This document shows positions 44,480-53,476 of a stretch of DNA of 64,000 bases, piece after piece. This DNA is from Aliiroseovarius sp. Z3. Its GTDB lineage: Bacteria > Pseudomonadota > Alphaproteobacteria > Rhodobacterales > Rhodobacteraceae. The position numbers and the translations under genes are program-made. The stretch lies in contig NZ_JAFMZK010000007.1 in the NCBI RefSeq assembly GCF_029105185.1, positions 124,001 to 188,000 on the forward strand, given 5' to 3'. Every line of letters begins with the position of its first letter. Within the stretch, counting starts at the first letter, position 1. A model generated the notes under the pieces. It saw only the letters and a list, made by a program, of their open reading frames with translations, made no database searches and had not been told where the DNA came from.

Positions 44480-45169
44480 TCACCCACGAATGCGTTTTGC
44501 GCGACGACCGGGTAAGGGGAACAGTTTGGCGGCGGTCAGGTAAAGAATATACAGATCCAGTCTTAGCGACTTGTTGACGTGGTAGATATGATCCAGCGCC
44601 GCCTTGCGCGAAACACAACGCCGCAAATAAACGCGTTCTGCTTCTTTTAATGATTTGCAGGCTGCAAGCATGTTTTCTTCATGGCTATGAAAAATAATTG
44701 ATGCCAGGCCGGTGATTCCGGGGCGATCCAGCAGAACCTGCCTATAGATATCCGGCCTTGCCTGAACATAGCGCGGCTCGGGCGGGCGTGGCCCAACGAA
44801 ACTCATCTCGCCTTTCAATACGTTCCAGATCTGAGGCAGCTCATCCAAACGGTGGGCACGCAGGAATTTCCCCATCGGTGTGATGCGGTTTTGCTTATGG
44901 CCACCCGTAATGCCGACATTCTCATGATCCGGTACGGTGCGCATGGTGCGGATCTTCAACAGGTCGAACGTCCTGTCGAAGGTTGTATTCCGTTCCGAAC
45001 GATAGATGAAAGGCCGACCGTCACGCAGCGTGACAATGACATACAGCACCAACAGCGTCGGGATGACTGGAACACAAAGGGCCAGTGCAAGACCTATGTC
45101 GAAAAGGCGCTTCATCCCCGGTTCTTTCCGCTCATCTTGTTCGATTTTAGAATACGAAACTTCAACCAT
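44480..45169 (-). CDS. Undecaprenyl-phosphate sugar-1-phosphate transferase (short WcaJ/WbaP type)
   Basis: A 229-residue polyprenol-phosphate hexose transferase core. MKRLFDIGLALALCVPVIPTLL is the membrane re-entrant helix; RTFDLLKIRTM, RLDELPQIWNVLKGEMSFVGPRPP and RPGITG are signature blocks. It starts repeat-unit assembly by moving sugar-1-phosphate to undecaprenyl phosphate. The ATG at 45169 overlaps the ugd stop; the ATG at 45115, directly before MKRLFD, is an equally plausible start. Confidence 0.92.
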   Translation of the reverse strand: MVEVSYSKIEQDERKEPGMKRLFDIGLALALCVPVIPTLLVLYVIVTLRDGRPFIYRSERNTTFDRTFDLLKIRTMRTVPDHENVGITGGHKQNRITPMGKFLRAHRLDELPQIWNVLKGEMSFVGPRPPEPRYVQARPDIYRQVLLDRPGITGLASIIFHSHEENMLAACKSLKEAERVYLRRCVSRKAALDHIYHVNKSLRLDLYILYLTAAKLFPLPGRRAKRIRG

Positions 45170-46496
45170 CCCAACCATCCGGCCCAAATCCACGCCGACC
45201 AACAGCGCAATACGAGACAAAGCCAGCTTTCTTTGCGTCTTTCGGCGAATAGATATTGCGCAGATCAGCCATTCTGGCAGTTTCCATACGTCGGGCAAGG
45301 CGTTTCAAATCCAAGGCTCGAAACTCGTTCCATTCGGTCAAAATCACCACTGCATCTGCGTTCTGCACAGCCTTATACGCATCTTCAAACCAATGTGCAC
45401 CCGGCAAAAGTGCTTCGCCTTCGCTTAGCCCTTGCGGATCAACCACACGGACCTTCGCACCGCCACCTATCAAGGCCGGAACGATGGTCAGGCTGGGCGC
45501 ATCGCGCATATCGTCGGTGTTGGGTTTGAAAGTGACCCCCAAAACGGCAATGGTCTTGCCCGACACCGACCCGCCGCACAGATCGATGATCTTGTCGACC
45601 ATGCGACGCTTGGTTTCGTCGTTGACGGTGATCACGGTTTCCGTGATCTGCATCGGCATTCCAGCTTCTTGCCCGATCCGCGCCAATGCTTTGGTGTCTT
45701 TCGGGAAGCAGCTTCCGCCATAACCGGGGCCTGCGTGCAGGAACTTGTTCCCGATCCGACCGTCCAGCCCGATCCCTTTCGAGACCTGTTTAACATCCGC
45801 CCCAACGCGCTCGCACAACGCTGCTATTTCGTTCACAAACGTGATCTTTGTCGCCAGGAACGCGTTGGCCGCATATTTGATCATTTCGGCGCTTTCCAGA
45901 TCCGTCGTAACAATCGGGAAATCGCGCAGAAAGAGCGGCCGATAGATTTCAGCCATGATTTCGGTAGCCCGTTCATTCTGCACACCGACGACAACGCGAT
46001 CAGGCCGCATGAAATCATCAATCGCCGCCCCCTCGCGCAGAAACTCCGGGTTCGAGGCCACGTCAAACTCAAGGTCGGGGTGAGATTTCTGGATCAGTTG
46101 CTTCACCTTGCGGTTCGTGCCCACCGGAACGGTCGATTTCGTGACGACAACAGCATAATCTTCAAGCGAATCAGCAATCTCTTCGGCCGCTGCATAGACA
46201 TATGTCAGGTCGGCATGGCCATCGCCGCGCCGCGTTGGTGTGCCAACTGCAATAAAAATTGCTTTGGCGCCCTGCACTGCTTCCTTCAGGTTCTGGGTGA
46301 AAGAAAGCCGGCCTGCGGCAACGTTTTTTGCCATCAAATCTTCAAGGCCAGGCTCATAGATCGGCACTTGCCCGCCCTCAAGCATCTTGATTTTCGTGGG
46401 ATCTTTATCCACGCAAACAACTTCATGTCCAAAATCTGAAAAACAAACGCCAGAAACCAGGCCCACATACCCGGTGCCGATCATCGCAATTTTCAT
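45162..46496 (-). CDS. ugd: UDP-glucose 6-dehydrogenase
   Basis: A 444-residue enzyme oxidising UDP-glucose to UDP-glucuronate. The NAD motif IGTGYVG is at 6-12, the VGTPTRRGDG and STVPVGT blocks follow, and the catalytic Cys near 260 is in GPGYGGSCFPKDT. The C-terminal UDP-binding domain has GVTFKPNTDDMRDAPS. It supplies an acidic sugar for the polymer, and its stop overlaps the sugar transferase gene. Confidence 0.96.
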   Translation of the reverse strand: MKIAMIGTGYVGLVSGVCFSDFGHEVVCVDKDPTKIKMLEGGQVPIYEPGLEDLMAKNVAAGRLSFTQNLKEAVQGAKAIFIAVGTPTRRGDGHADLTYVYAAAEEIADSLEDYAVVVTKSTVPVGTNRKVKQLIQKSHPDLEFDVASNPEFLREGAAIDDFMRPDRVVVGVQNERATEIMAEIYRPLFLRDFPIVTTDLESAEMIKYAANAFLATKITFVNEIAALCERVGADVKQVSKGIGLDGRIGNKFLHAGPGYGGSCFPKDTKALARIGQEAGMPMQITETVITVNDETKRRMVDKIIDLCGGSVSGKTIAVLGVTFKPNTDDMRDAPSLTIVPALIGGGAKVRVVDPQGLSEGEALLPGAHWFEDAYKAVQNADAVVILTEWNEFRALDLKRLARRMETARMADLRNIYSPKDAKKAGFVSYCAVGRRGFGPDGWDG

Positions 46497-46666
46497 TGGC
46501 TCGAAACCTCTTTTTTTAAATAATCTACGACGGGATGATGCATCACGCAAACGCTGTCAACGGACGGCGAACCTTCGCCCATCCAGACATCGCCCTATTC
46601 CCGTCACGTCTATGCCATGGCAAGTTTGCACGCTGCGGGGTGAAACTGGCTGTTTAGGACTGAATC

Positions 46667-47305
46667 ATGTTTGGAAACACACTAAGAACACTCGGCGTCG
46701 TGACGCTTCTGTCGCTTGCCGCGCTGCCCGGAACAGCAACAGCGGCTTGTTCCATCAAAAATGTAGCAGGCGCCGAAAAGGCAATTCCTAACAAAGGGTT
46801 AGACCAAGGCCTGCTTGACAGGGCAGTCGTTGCCAGAGTGAACGCCGAACGGTGTCGGCGCGGCCTTCCCGCCCTGACCACCGCGTCCGGTCTGCGGAAG
46901 CAGGCGGCGCGGCATTCGCAGTGGATGGCGCGCAGCCAAAAACTCAGCCACAAGGCAAGTGGGTCGTTCAAACGCTCGCTTACCGACCGTCTGAAGGCAT
47001 CTGGCGTGCGTTTCCGTACCGGGGCCGAGAACATCGGTTGGGTGCATCTATATGGCATCGACGGAAGCCGGTTCATGATTCGCTCATCCCAACAATGTCA
47101 CTTTACGACCAATGGCGGTCGCAGGATCGGGCGGCACAGCTATAACAGTCTGGCCAGCCTGATTGTTCGAAAATGGATGGAATCGCCCGGACATAGAAAG
47201 AACATCCTGCGGAAAAACCTGCGTTACAGCGGTGTCGGAGCCGGCGTCCAGCCCGCTTCGAAACACTGTGGTTCGGTATTCCTTACCCATATCTTTGCCG
47301 GATAA
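46667..47305 (+). CDS. Secreted CAP (SCP/PR-1) domain protein
   Basis: A 212-residue exported protein with a signal peptide (cleavage near ATAA-CS, residue 27). The CAP core reads VNAERCRRGLPALTTASGLRKQAARHSQWMA, then AENIGW and KWMESPGHRKNILRKNLRYSGVGAG, matching bacterial CAP proteins. Four or more cysteines fit periplasmic disulfides. The role of bacterial CAP proteins is poorly defined. It is divergent from ugd. Confidence 0.92.
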   Translation: MFGNTLRTLGVVTLLSLAALPGTATAACSIKNVAGAEKAIPNKGLDQGLLDRAVVARVNAERCRRGLPALTTASGLRKQAARHSQWMARSQKLSHKASGSFKRSLTDRLKASGVRFRTGAENIGWVHLYGIDGSRFMIRSSQQCHFTTNGGRRIGRHSYNSLASLIVRKWMESPGHRKNILRKNLRYSGVGAGVQPASKHCGSVFLTHIFAG

Positions 47306-47463
47306 TGGGGACTATTGCATCGCTGCCACAGAGCGGCGAAGTTCTGCGTGTACGGGGTGTTGAATGCAAGAACAGACTTCCAATAGCGTTCGTGGTATGC
47401 AAAACAAACAGGGACGGTACGCTACATTGGCGCTGCCCGCTAATTAATTATGGAGTATGAAAC

Positions 47464-47682
47464 ATGAAAAAAGTGATGACCCTTGCCGCTGCTGGCATGA
47501 TCGCTCTGTCCGCACCTGCTTTCGCTGGCGCATACGGCGATGCAGTTGTTGAAGAAGAAGTTGTAGTTGTTGAAGAAGCTGGTAGCTCGCTGGGCAACAC
47601 CGGTCTGGCTCTGCTGGGTCTGGCTGTTGTGGCTGGCATCATTGCTGCTTCGGACGACTCGACCGACGATTCCGCAGAATAA
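47464..47682 (+). CDS. Small exported membrane protein (72 residues)
   Basis: Starts with a clear signal peptide (MKKVMTLAAAGMIALSAPAFA), then an acidic Glu/Val tract (DAVVEEEVVVVEE), a hydrophobic segment (LGNTGLALLGLAVVAGIIAA) and an acidic tail (SDDSTDDSAE). Small alphaproteobacterial proteins of this make-up are common and uncharacterised. It lies upstream of manC and 1.5 kb from yjbFH, so an analogue of YjbE/GfcA in the yjb polysaccharide system is possible but not shown. A TTATGGAG site precedes the ATG, and its own terminator follows. Confidence 0.8.
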   Translation: MKKVMTLAAAGMIALSAPAFAGAYGDAVVEEEVVVVEEAGSSLGNTGLALLGLAVVAGIIAASDDSTDDSAE

Positions 47683-47714
47683 TTTGTCTGCTTCGTAAGA
47701 AGCATTCAAACTGG

Positions 47715-47748
47715 AACGGCAAGTCCTTTGGGCTTGCCGTTTTTGTTT
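47715..47748 (+). terminator. Intrinsic terminator after the 72-residue gene
   Basis: Stem AACGGCAAG/CTTGCCGTT followed by a T-rich run (TTTTTGTTTT). It isolates the small gene from manC 60 bases downstream. Confidence 0.88.
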
Positions 47749-47810
47749 TCAAAGGCCATGATTCCACCATTGGATGAACAATCACCCAGCGGTGCAAAGG
47801 GCGCTTTGAA

Positions 47811-49244
47811 TTGCAAAAAATCACGCCGATCATTCTGGCAGGCGGCGTTGGTTCGCGTCTTTGGCCAGTATCCCGTGAAAGTTTTCCCAAGCAGTTTCTA
47901 AAGATTGAAGGTGCGCCCAGTTTGTTTCAGCAAACCGTGCAGCGCTTTCAACAGGCCCGATTCACACGCCCGATCATCGTCACGAACGAAGACTACCGTT
48001 TTCATGTCGTCGAGCAGATGGGGGAAATCGGCACATTACCAGAGCTGATATTGCTTGAGCCCTGTTCGCGAAACACCGCTGGTGCTGTTCTGGCGGCGGT
48101 GAACATGCAAGCCAATAGGGCACCGTCATCACTGTGCATAGTTGCGCCTTCGGATCATTTGATTTCGGATCGCGCCGCGTTCACTGCTGCCATCGAACAG
48201 GGAGTGTCGGCAGCCGTGTCTGGCAAGCTGGTGACGTTCGGGATTAAACCGGACCGGCCCGAAACCGGGTACGGGTATCTTGAGGTTGAGAGAGAAACCA
48301 ATGACAGCGGTCAACCTGCCCCTGTCGTGTCCTTCACCGAAAAGCCAGACCTGCCCACGGCAGCCCGGATGATATGTAGTGGGTGTCACCTGTGGAACGC
48401 CGGCATCTTCCTGTTTCGGACCACGGACATGCAGACCGCATTCACACAACATGCACCGGACATAGCCACACAGGTTGACGAAGCGCTTGCCGGGTTCACG
48501 CTCGACCTTGGGTTTACCCGACTGGATCGGAAGGCTTGGCAGGCTTTGCCGGATGTGTCGCTGGACTACGCCGTGATGGAACACGCCGACAACATCTGCG
48601 CTGTGCCGTTCGACGGGCACTGGTCTGATCTGGGCAGCTGGCAGGGATATTGGCGTGAAGAATGCAAATCAGAGACCGCGCAAAACGGCCTCGTAACAAT
48701 CGGGAATGCACATGGCATAGATTGTGAAAGCAGCTTGCTGATGACCGAAAGCGCGGATCAGACAATAGTGGGCCTGGGATTACGAGATCTGGTGGCGGTC
48801 GCGATGAACGACGCCGTACTGGTCGCAGACCGAAACCGTTCGGACCAGATCGGAACGGTGGTTAAGTACCTCAAAGCCAGGAGCGCGCCGCAAGCCACGA
48901 TCCGATCTCAGGACTTCAGACCTTGGGGTTGGTTTAAAGAACTGGTCGCCGGTCCGGGGTTCAAGGTGAAAATGATTACCGTACATCCGCGCGGAGTTCT
49001 GTCCCTTCAATCACATACCCAACGCGCTGAACACTGGGTTGTGGTTGAAGGATCTGTCAGCGTGACCATCGGAAATCAAACACTGGAATTGTCGGCAAAC
49101 CAATCTGCATATGTCCCAAAAGGCGATGTTCATCGCATGGAAAACAACGGCCATACCGATGCCGTCCTGATCGAGGTGCAGACTGGCTCCTATCTGGGCG
49201 AGGATGATATTGTCCGGTACGAAGACGCATACGCACGCTGCTAG
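47811..49244 (+). CDS. manC: Mannose-1-phosphate guanylyltransferase / mannose-6-phosphate isomerase
   Basis: A 477-residue type-II bifunctional enzyme. The nucleotidyltransferase signature ILAGGVGSRLWPVSRESFPKQF is at 8-29, LWNAGIFLF and the phosphomannose-isomerase cupin (FRPWGWFKEL, then HPRGVLSLQSHTQRAEHWVVVEG) follow. It makes GDP-mannose. The start is TTG: no in-frame ATG or GTG fits, AAAGGG lies ten bases upstream, and the family N-terminus begins exactly there. It converges on yjbF with 18 bases between. Confidence 0.94.
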   Translation: MQKITPIILAGGVGSRLWPVSRESFPKQFLKIEGAPSLFQQTVQRFQQARFTRPIIVTNEDYRFHVVEQMGEIGTLPELILLEPCSRNTAGAVLAAVNMQANRAPSSLCIVAPSDHLISDRAAFTAAIEQGVSAAVSGKLVTFGIKPDRPETGYGYLEVERETNDSGQPAPVVSFTEKPDLPTAARMICSGCHLWNAGIFLFRTTDMQTAFTQHAPDIATQVDEALAGFTLDLGFTRLDRKAWQALPDVSLDYAVMEHADNICAVPFDGHWSDLGSWQGYWREECKSETAQNGLVTIGNAHGIDCESSLLMTESADQTIVGLGLRDLVAVAMNDAVLVADRNRSDQIGTVVKYLKARSAPQATIRSQDFRPWGWFKELVAGPGFKVKMITVHPRGVLSLQSHTQRAEHWVVVEGSVSVTIGNQTLELSANQSAYVPKGDVHRMENNGHTDAVLIEVQTGSYLGEDDIVRYEDAYARC

Positions 49245-49262
49245 GCGGCACGGGTATGCGGA

Positions 49263-50003
49263 TCACAGCCGCAGGTTCTGAACAGCCAGACTACCGATCC
49301 GCTGACCAACCCACTGGCTGGACTTCAGGATACGACCATTTCCATCGACCCAGTAAACGTTGTTGAACGCAATCTCGCCACGCTTGCAGCTTTCCTTCAT
49401 AATCACGGCGTCGGCATTGATCGCGCCCAGGCTGACACGCTCGGACTTGTCGCGTGTCAACGTGCAATCGACAATAAGGTTGGTGCTTTGGCCGAGATTG
49501 CCAAGATAGAAATGTTCGCGCTTATAGTTGGCATTGCGCCGCGCGGTGATGGCCGACACGGCTGTGTCGATACGCGATGCCATAAGGTCTTCACCAAGCC
49601 CGCGTGTGTTTGCCAGAACCCCGCGTTGGAAGGTCAGGCCCTGACCGGGCGCACTGCCCCACGTGACGTAGTCACCATTTCTGCCGACCGGACTGATCGC
49701 CAGCACCGCTTTGGTGTTGATACGTACGACCAGCGCGATTGGCCCTTTTGTTGCGGCCAAGGCCTTGGCCACGATGGCATTTGGATCGGTGGCTGCGGGC
49801 GTCGCGGCAGCTGGCTTAGTTTCTTTCCCGCCGCCGAGTTTCTTGCCCAGTTGCTTGCCCGAGCTTTTCAGAAGGCTGGCGGTGATTTTCGGAAGCTCAA
49901 CAGCGTCCGTATCTGATCCACATCCACTTAGCACGATCGAGGCGGCCAGAACGCACCCGGCAACGCGCATGGCGCGTCTTGTGAAACCGTCTTTCACACT
50001 CAT
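49263..50003 (-). CDS. yjbF: YjbF/GfcB family lipoprotein
   Basis: A 246-residue outer-membrane-type lipoprotein. The signal peptide ends with lipobox VLSGC (Cys28). The mature part begins Lys/Ala-rich (about 45-70) then carries the YjbF domain (WGSAPGQGLTFQRGVLANTRGLGEDLM). In enterobacteria yjbEFGH makes an exopolysaccharide. The start overlaps the yjbH stop by four bases. Confidence 0.9.
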   Translation of the reverse strand: MSVKDGFTRRAMRVAGCVLAASIVLSGCGSDTDAVELPKITASLLKSSGKQLGKKLGGGKETKPAAATPAATDPNAIVAKALAATKGPIALVVRINTKAVLAISPVGRNGDYVTWGSAPGQGLTFQRGVLANTRGLGEDLMASRIDTAVSAITARRNANYKREHFYLGNLGQSTNLIVDCTLTRDKSERVSLGAINADAVIMKESCKRGEIAFNNVYWVDGNGRILKSSQWVGQRIGSLAVQNLRL

Positions 50004-52111
50004 CTCCAGAACTTGCCCCAGCGGGATGCCAAGGCATCTCCGTGACCTTCGTCCACCCATTCGAACAGGCGCCCGTCCACTTCCAGTCGCGCCCCTCCAT
50101 CACGCGACAGCGACCGCAGTTCTGCGTTCGATGCTCCGCGCGACGGGGTGCCAAACGCCCATTCGAACGGGATCGACAGTCGGATGCCCTTGTCAAAAGA
50201 GCCTTCGCCGAAATCCTCGGCTGAAACGTTCGTCTTGGTCACGAAGCCGCCGATCTTCCAGCCGTTGTCAAAGGTCCGGTCGATAGACAACGTAGCACCA
50301 TAGTCACCGGCCAGATATCGACCAACGTCAAGCTGACCGGTAAATCCATTTCCAAAATCGTAATACGCGGACACGTGCCCGGTAACGACGCTGTAATCCC
50401 GGAAGCTGAACAGCTGATCGAATTCCCGCTGTTTCACCCAAGCCACTTCTGCGCCAATGGCAAGCTGGCTGTCGACTGGCTTCCAAAGAACTTCGGCCGA
50501 AACACCGCCGAACATGCTTTCAAGGTAGCCGATAGTAACGCGGCTATAGAGGTTCTTTCCGGGCCGCCCATACATGCTTGCGGTCAGGTGCGAAATCGCT
50601 GGATCACCCTGAGAGGAGTACAACGCGCCCTGCGTCCGTACCGGCGGCAGCTTGGACGAGCCTGGGACGCCTTCCTTCAGGTTGCCCCAGATGCTTTTTG
50701 AAACAGATCCGGACAGGAAGATGTTAGGCGCGATCTCATAAGATCCGCTTAGTTTCAGCCCGAAATCTGCGCGGATGGGGCTTGCGGGGTCAAAGAAGCT
50801 CAGACCCATATACGGGGCCAACGCCCAGCGGAACCGGCTATCGGGATAGGCAAGTTCAGAATTGCGCACAGCACGTGGTGTTGCTTCGTCAATGGAAACG
50901 CGCTGGAACATATCGACTGCCGGGGCGTGCTCCAGCCGTTCGATATCGCTACGTCGCATGGTGACTTTGGACAGCGGAATGCCCCGGTCCACCAGCGTGA
51001 TGACAAATGTCTCAATCGACGGCGGCAAGGCGTGGGTCAGAACCCGCGCGGTCCGCCCAATAGCTTGCGCCGGCGAGTAGTACTTGCGGTTGTCGACCTT
51101 CAGTTCGGCCCGAGTTGCGCCCAGCGCAAGGGATTCCAGGCTGATGCCATCCTTGTTTAGCGCATCCCCGACAGCCTTGCGGATGCCGGTTTCATTGGTT
51201 GGATCAGAGATCCACCCGGTGCTCCACGCTTCCGTGTTGCTGCGCGACGGTCGCGGCTTGACTGGCAAAGGCGCACGTTCGTTCCCCGAGCGGGCAATGG
51301 GCTGCCGTGGGTTCAGGCGGATGACAACATTTGCCCCGATCGTATCACCTGCAAGATAAAATGCGTTCAGGTGAATGGCAGGCGAAACCTGGTAGTCCAC
51401 AGCGAAGTTAAACGGAGACTTATGCTCCATTATCCCTGCCGCCACCTCCTGAACATAAGCGTCAGAGCTGTATTCCGCCTTGAGGGTCAGCTTGTCGTTG
51501 ACCTTGTAAGAGACGCCGGCAAATGGCGCGAAATCGCCCTTGAACCATTGGCTTGCATTCAACGTGCCGCCCTGACCAAAATTCCACGGGGGCCGCGAAC
51601 CTGTCGCTCCGATCGGCTTGTAGCTGCCCATACGCCCCCAACCCAAACCACCCGTTACCCGCAGGCGGTCACCGATGGTTTTCGTGGCAACAATATACTC
51701 GCTGGAATAAATTCCGGTGCCGATGAAGTCGCGAATACCGACGGACACGGCCGGGAAATATTTGCTTTCGTTCAGAACACGATAGCGAACATCGAAGCTC
51801 CGGTCGAAGTAATCCCCGACAACCGGGTGGAAATCGGCGATCTTCGCATACCGGAAGCTGCCCGACAGGCGGGGCGTAATCTGGAAGCTCAACGTGCCAT
51901 TGGCGTTGGGACCGAACTGTGAATAGGTGAACGCCAGTTCGCTATCAGCGGCGGCCTCGGCGGTTGGCATCGCGATCAAGCCGGGCGTCCCGTAAATCGT
52001 ATAGCTGGAGGTCAGCGTGCCGACCTCTGCCACGACAGGTGTTGCCGTCGCGGCCGTAAAGCCAAAGGCCACAAGCTTACAAAAATCCACCCGAGAAATG
52101 CTCACTGCCAT
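50000..52111 (-). CDS. yjbH: YjbH domain outer-membrane protein
   Basis: A 703-residue exported beta-barrel-like protein. A signal peptide ends near TPVVAE; the YjbH/GfcD domain starts with YGTPGLIAMPTAEAA and shows alternating amphipathic strands throughout. Two barrel-like halves flank a globular middle (about 300-400: TAELKV-type periplasmic fold). It likely forms the outer-membrane route or anchor for an exopolysaccharide with YjbF. No yjbG was recognised. Confidence 0.9.
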   Translation of the reverse strand: MAVSISRVDFCKLVAFGFTAATATPVVAEVGTLTSSYTIYGTPGLIAMPTAEAAADSELAFTYSQFGPNANGTLSFQITPRLSGSFRYAKIADFHPVVGDYFDRSFDVRYRVLNESKYFPAVSVGIRDFIGTGIYSSEYIVATKTIGDRLRVTGGLGWGRMGSYKPIGATGSRPPWNFGQGGTLNASQWFKGDFAPFAGVSYKVNDKLTLKAEYSSDAYVQEVAAGIMEHKSPFNFAVDYQVSPAIHLNAFYLAGDTIGANVVIRLNPRQPIARSGNERAPLPVKPRPSRSNTEAWSTGWISDPTNETGIRKAVGDALNKDGISLESLALGATRAELKVDNRKYYSPAQAIGRTARVLTHALPPSIETFVITLVDRGIPLSKVTMRRSDIERLEHAPAVDMFQRVSIDEATPRAVRNSELAYPDSRFRWALAPYMGLSFFDPASPIRADFGLKLSGSYEIAPNIFLSGSVSKSIWGNLKEGVPGSSKLPPVRTQGALYSSQGDPAISHLTASMYGRPGKNLYSRVTIGYLESMFGGVSAEVLWKPVDSQLAIGAEVAWVKQREFDQLFSFRDYSVVTGHVSAYYDFGNGFTGQLDVGRYLAGDYGATLSIDRTFDNGWKIGGFVTKTNVSAEDFGEGSFDKGIRLSIPFEWAFGTPSRGASNAELRSLSRDGGARLEVDGRLFEWVDEGHGDALASRWGKFWR

Positions 52112-52318
52112 CTCCGTTCAACATCTTTTTTTGTTCAAATACGCGATCCTTGCGGACAAATCACCTAAAACCGACACGGAACAGCGGTTTGCAGTGGATT
52201 GTCGCGCAAATGCACAAATGATCTCCGGTCCGTCTAGCGTCTGTAACGCGACGTTACCAGCCCTAACAAAACGCGGTCGGCTATAGTTAAGAAAAGCCCT
52301 TAGATGTCGGAGCCGATC

Positions 52319-53476
52319 ATGACACTTTTCACACCATCCGCCGCATGGGTCAGCGACGAGCACCGCATGTTTGCGGATATGACCAACCGTTTTTTTGCTG
52401 ACGAGCTGACCCCCAATATCGAACGCTGGGTCGATCAGGGTATTGTTGACCGCGACTTTTGGCACACAGCCGGTCAGGCGGGTATCATGGGCGGCGCCAT
52501 CCCCGAGGCGTTCGGCGGCGCGGGCGGTGACATGGGATTTGAAAGCGTCGTGATCTATGAACAAACCCGCACCGGCGATTGCGGCTGGGGCTATGGCATC
52601 CAGTCCATCGTGGTGCACTACATCACCGCCTATGGCACCGAGGAACAGAAGGCGCGTTGGCTGCCCGGCCTTGCCTCGGGCGAGATCGTGGGCGCGATTG
52701 CCATGACCGAGCCGGGCACCGGGTCCGACCTTCAGGCCGTGCGCACACGGGCCGAAAAGGACGGCAACCAATACAAGATCAATGGCTCGAAGATTTTCAT
52801 CACCAATGGGCAGGCCGCCGACCTGATCATCACCGTTTGCAAAACCGACCCGGATGCAGGGGCCAAGGGTGTGTCATTGATCGTGGTCGAACCTGATCAG
52901 TGCGAGGGCTTCAAACGCGGTCAGAACCTGAAAAAGCTGGGCATGAAGGCCAATGACACGTCCGAGTTGTTCTATGAAGACGTGAAAGTCCCCCAGACCA
53001 ACCTGCTCGGTGCCGAGGAAGGCCAAGGCTTCTATCAGTTGATGAAGCAACTGCCGTGGGAGCGGTTGCTGATCGCCATTCAAGCCCTTGGCGCCATTGA
53101 TTTCGCGCTGGAACAAACCATCGCCTATACACAAGAACGCAAAGCGTTCGGGCAACGCGTGATGGATTTCCAGAACACCCGGTTCAAGCTGGCCGAATGC
53201 AAAACCAAGGCCGAGGTGTTGCGCAGCTTCGTCAATGACGGGATCGCGCGGCTGATTGATGGCACACTGGACGCGCCCACCGCCTCAATGGCGAAATACT
53301 GGGGCAGCGAGGTGCAGAACGAGGTCATGCACGAATGCCTGCAACTGTTCGGAGGCTATGGCTACATGATGGAATACCCCATCGCGCGGCTCTATGCCGA
53401 CGCCCGCGTGCAGATGATCTATGGCGGCACGAACGAGATCATGAAGGAACTGATCGCGCGGTCGATTGATGTCTGA
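52319..53476 (+). CDS. Acyl-CoA dehydrogenase
   Basis: A 385-residue FAD flavoenzyme of the acyl-CoA dehydrogenase family. FGGAGGDMGFESV, AMTEPGTGSDLQAVRTRA, WERLLIAIQALG and QLFGGYGYMMEYP with IYGGTNEIMKELIARSI cover the usual domains. The specificity class (short- versus branched-chain) is unclear. The ATG at 52319 has GGAG at a proper distance; an ATG 15 bases earlier does not. It overlaps the CaiB-like gene by 8 bases. Confidence 0.93.
   Translation: MTLFTPSAAWVSDEHRMFADMTNRFFADELTPNIERWVDQGIVDRDFWHTAGQAGIMGGAIPEAFGGAGGDMGFESVVIYEQTRTGDCGWGYGIQSIVVHYITAYGTEEQKARWLPGLASGEIVGAIAMTEPGTGSDLQAVRTRAEKDGNQYKINGSKIFITNGQAADLIITVCKTDPDAGAKGVSLIVVEPDQCEGFKRGQNLKKLGMKANDTSELFYEDVKVPQTNLLGAEEGQGFYQLMKQLPWERLLIAIQALGAIDFALEQTIAYTQERKAFGQRVMDFQNTRFKLAECKTKAEVLRSFVNDGIARLIDGTLDAPTASMAKYWGSEVQNEVMHECLQLFGGYGYMMEYPIARLYADARVQMIYGGTNEIMKELIARSIDV

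Noticed and set aside
45432-46439. 335-codon plus-strand frame over ugd
   Set aside because: Antisense to the clear UDP-glucose dehydrogenase; no ribosome site or motif.
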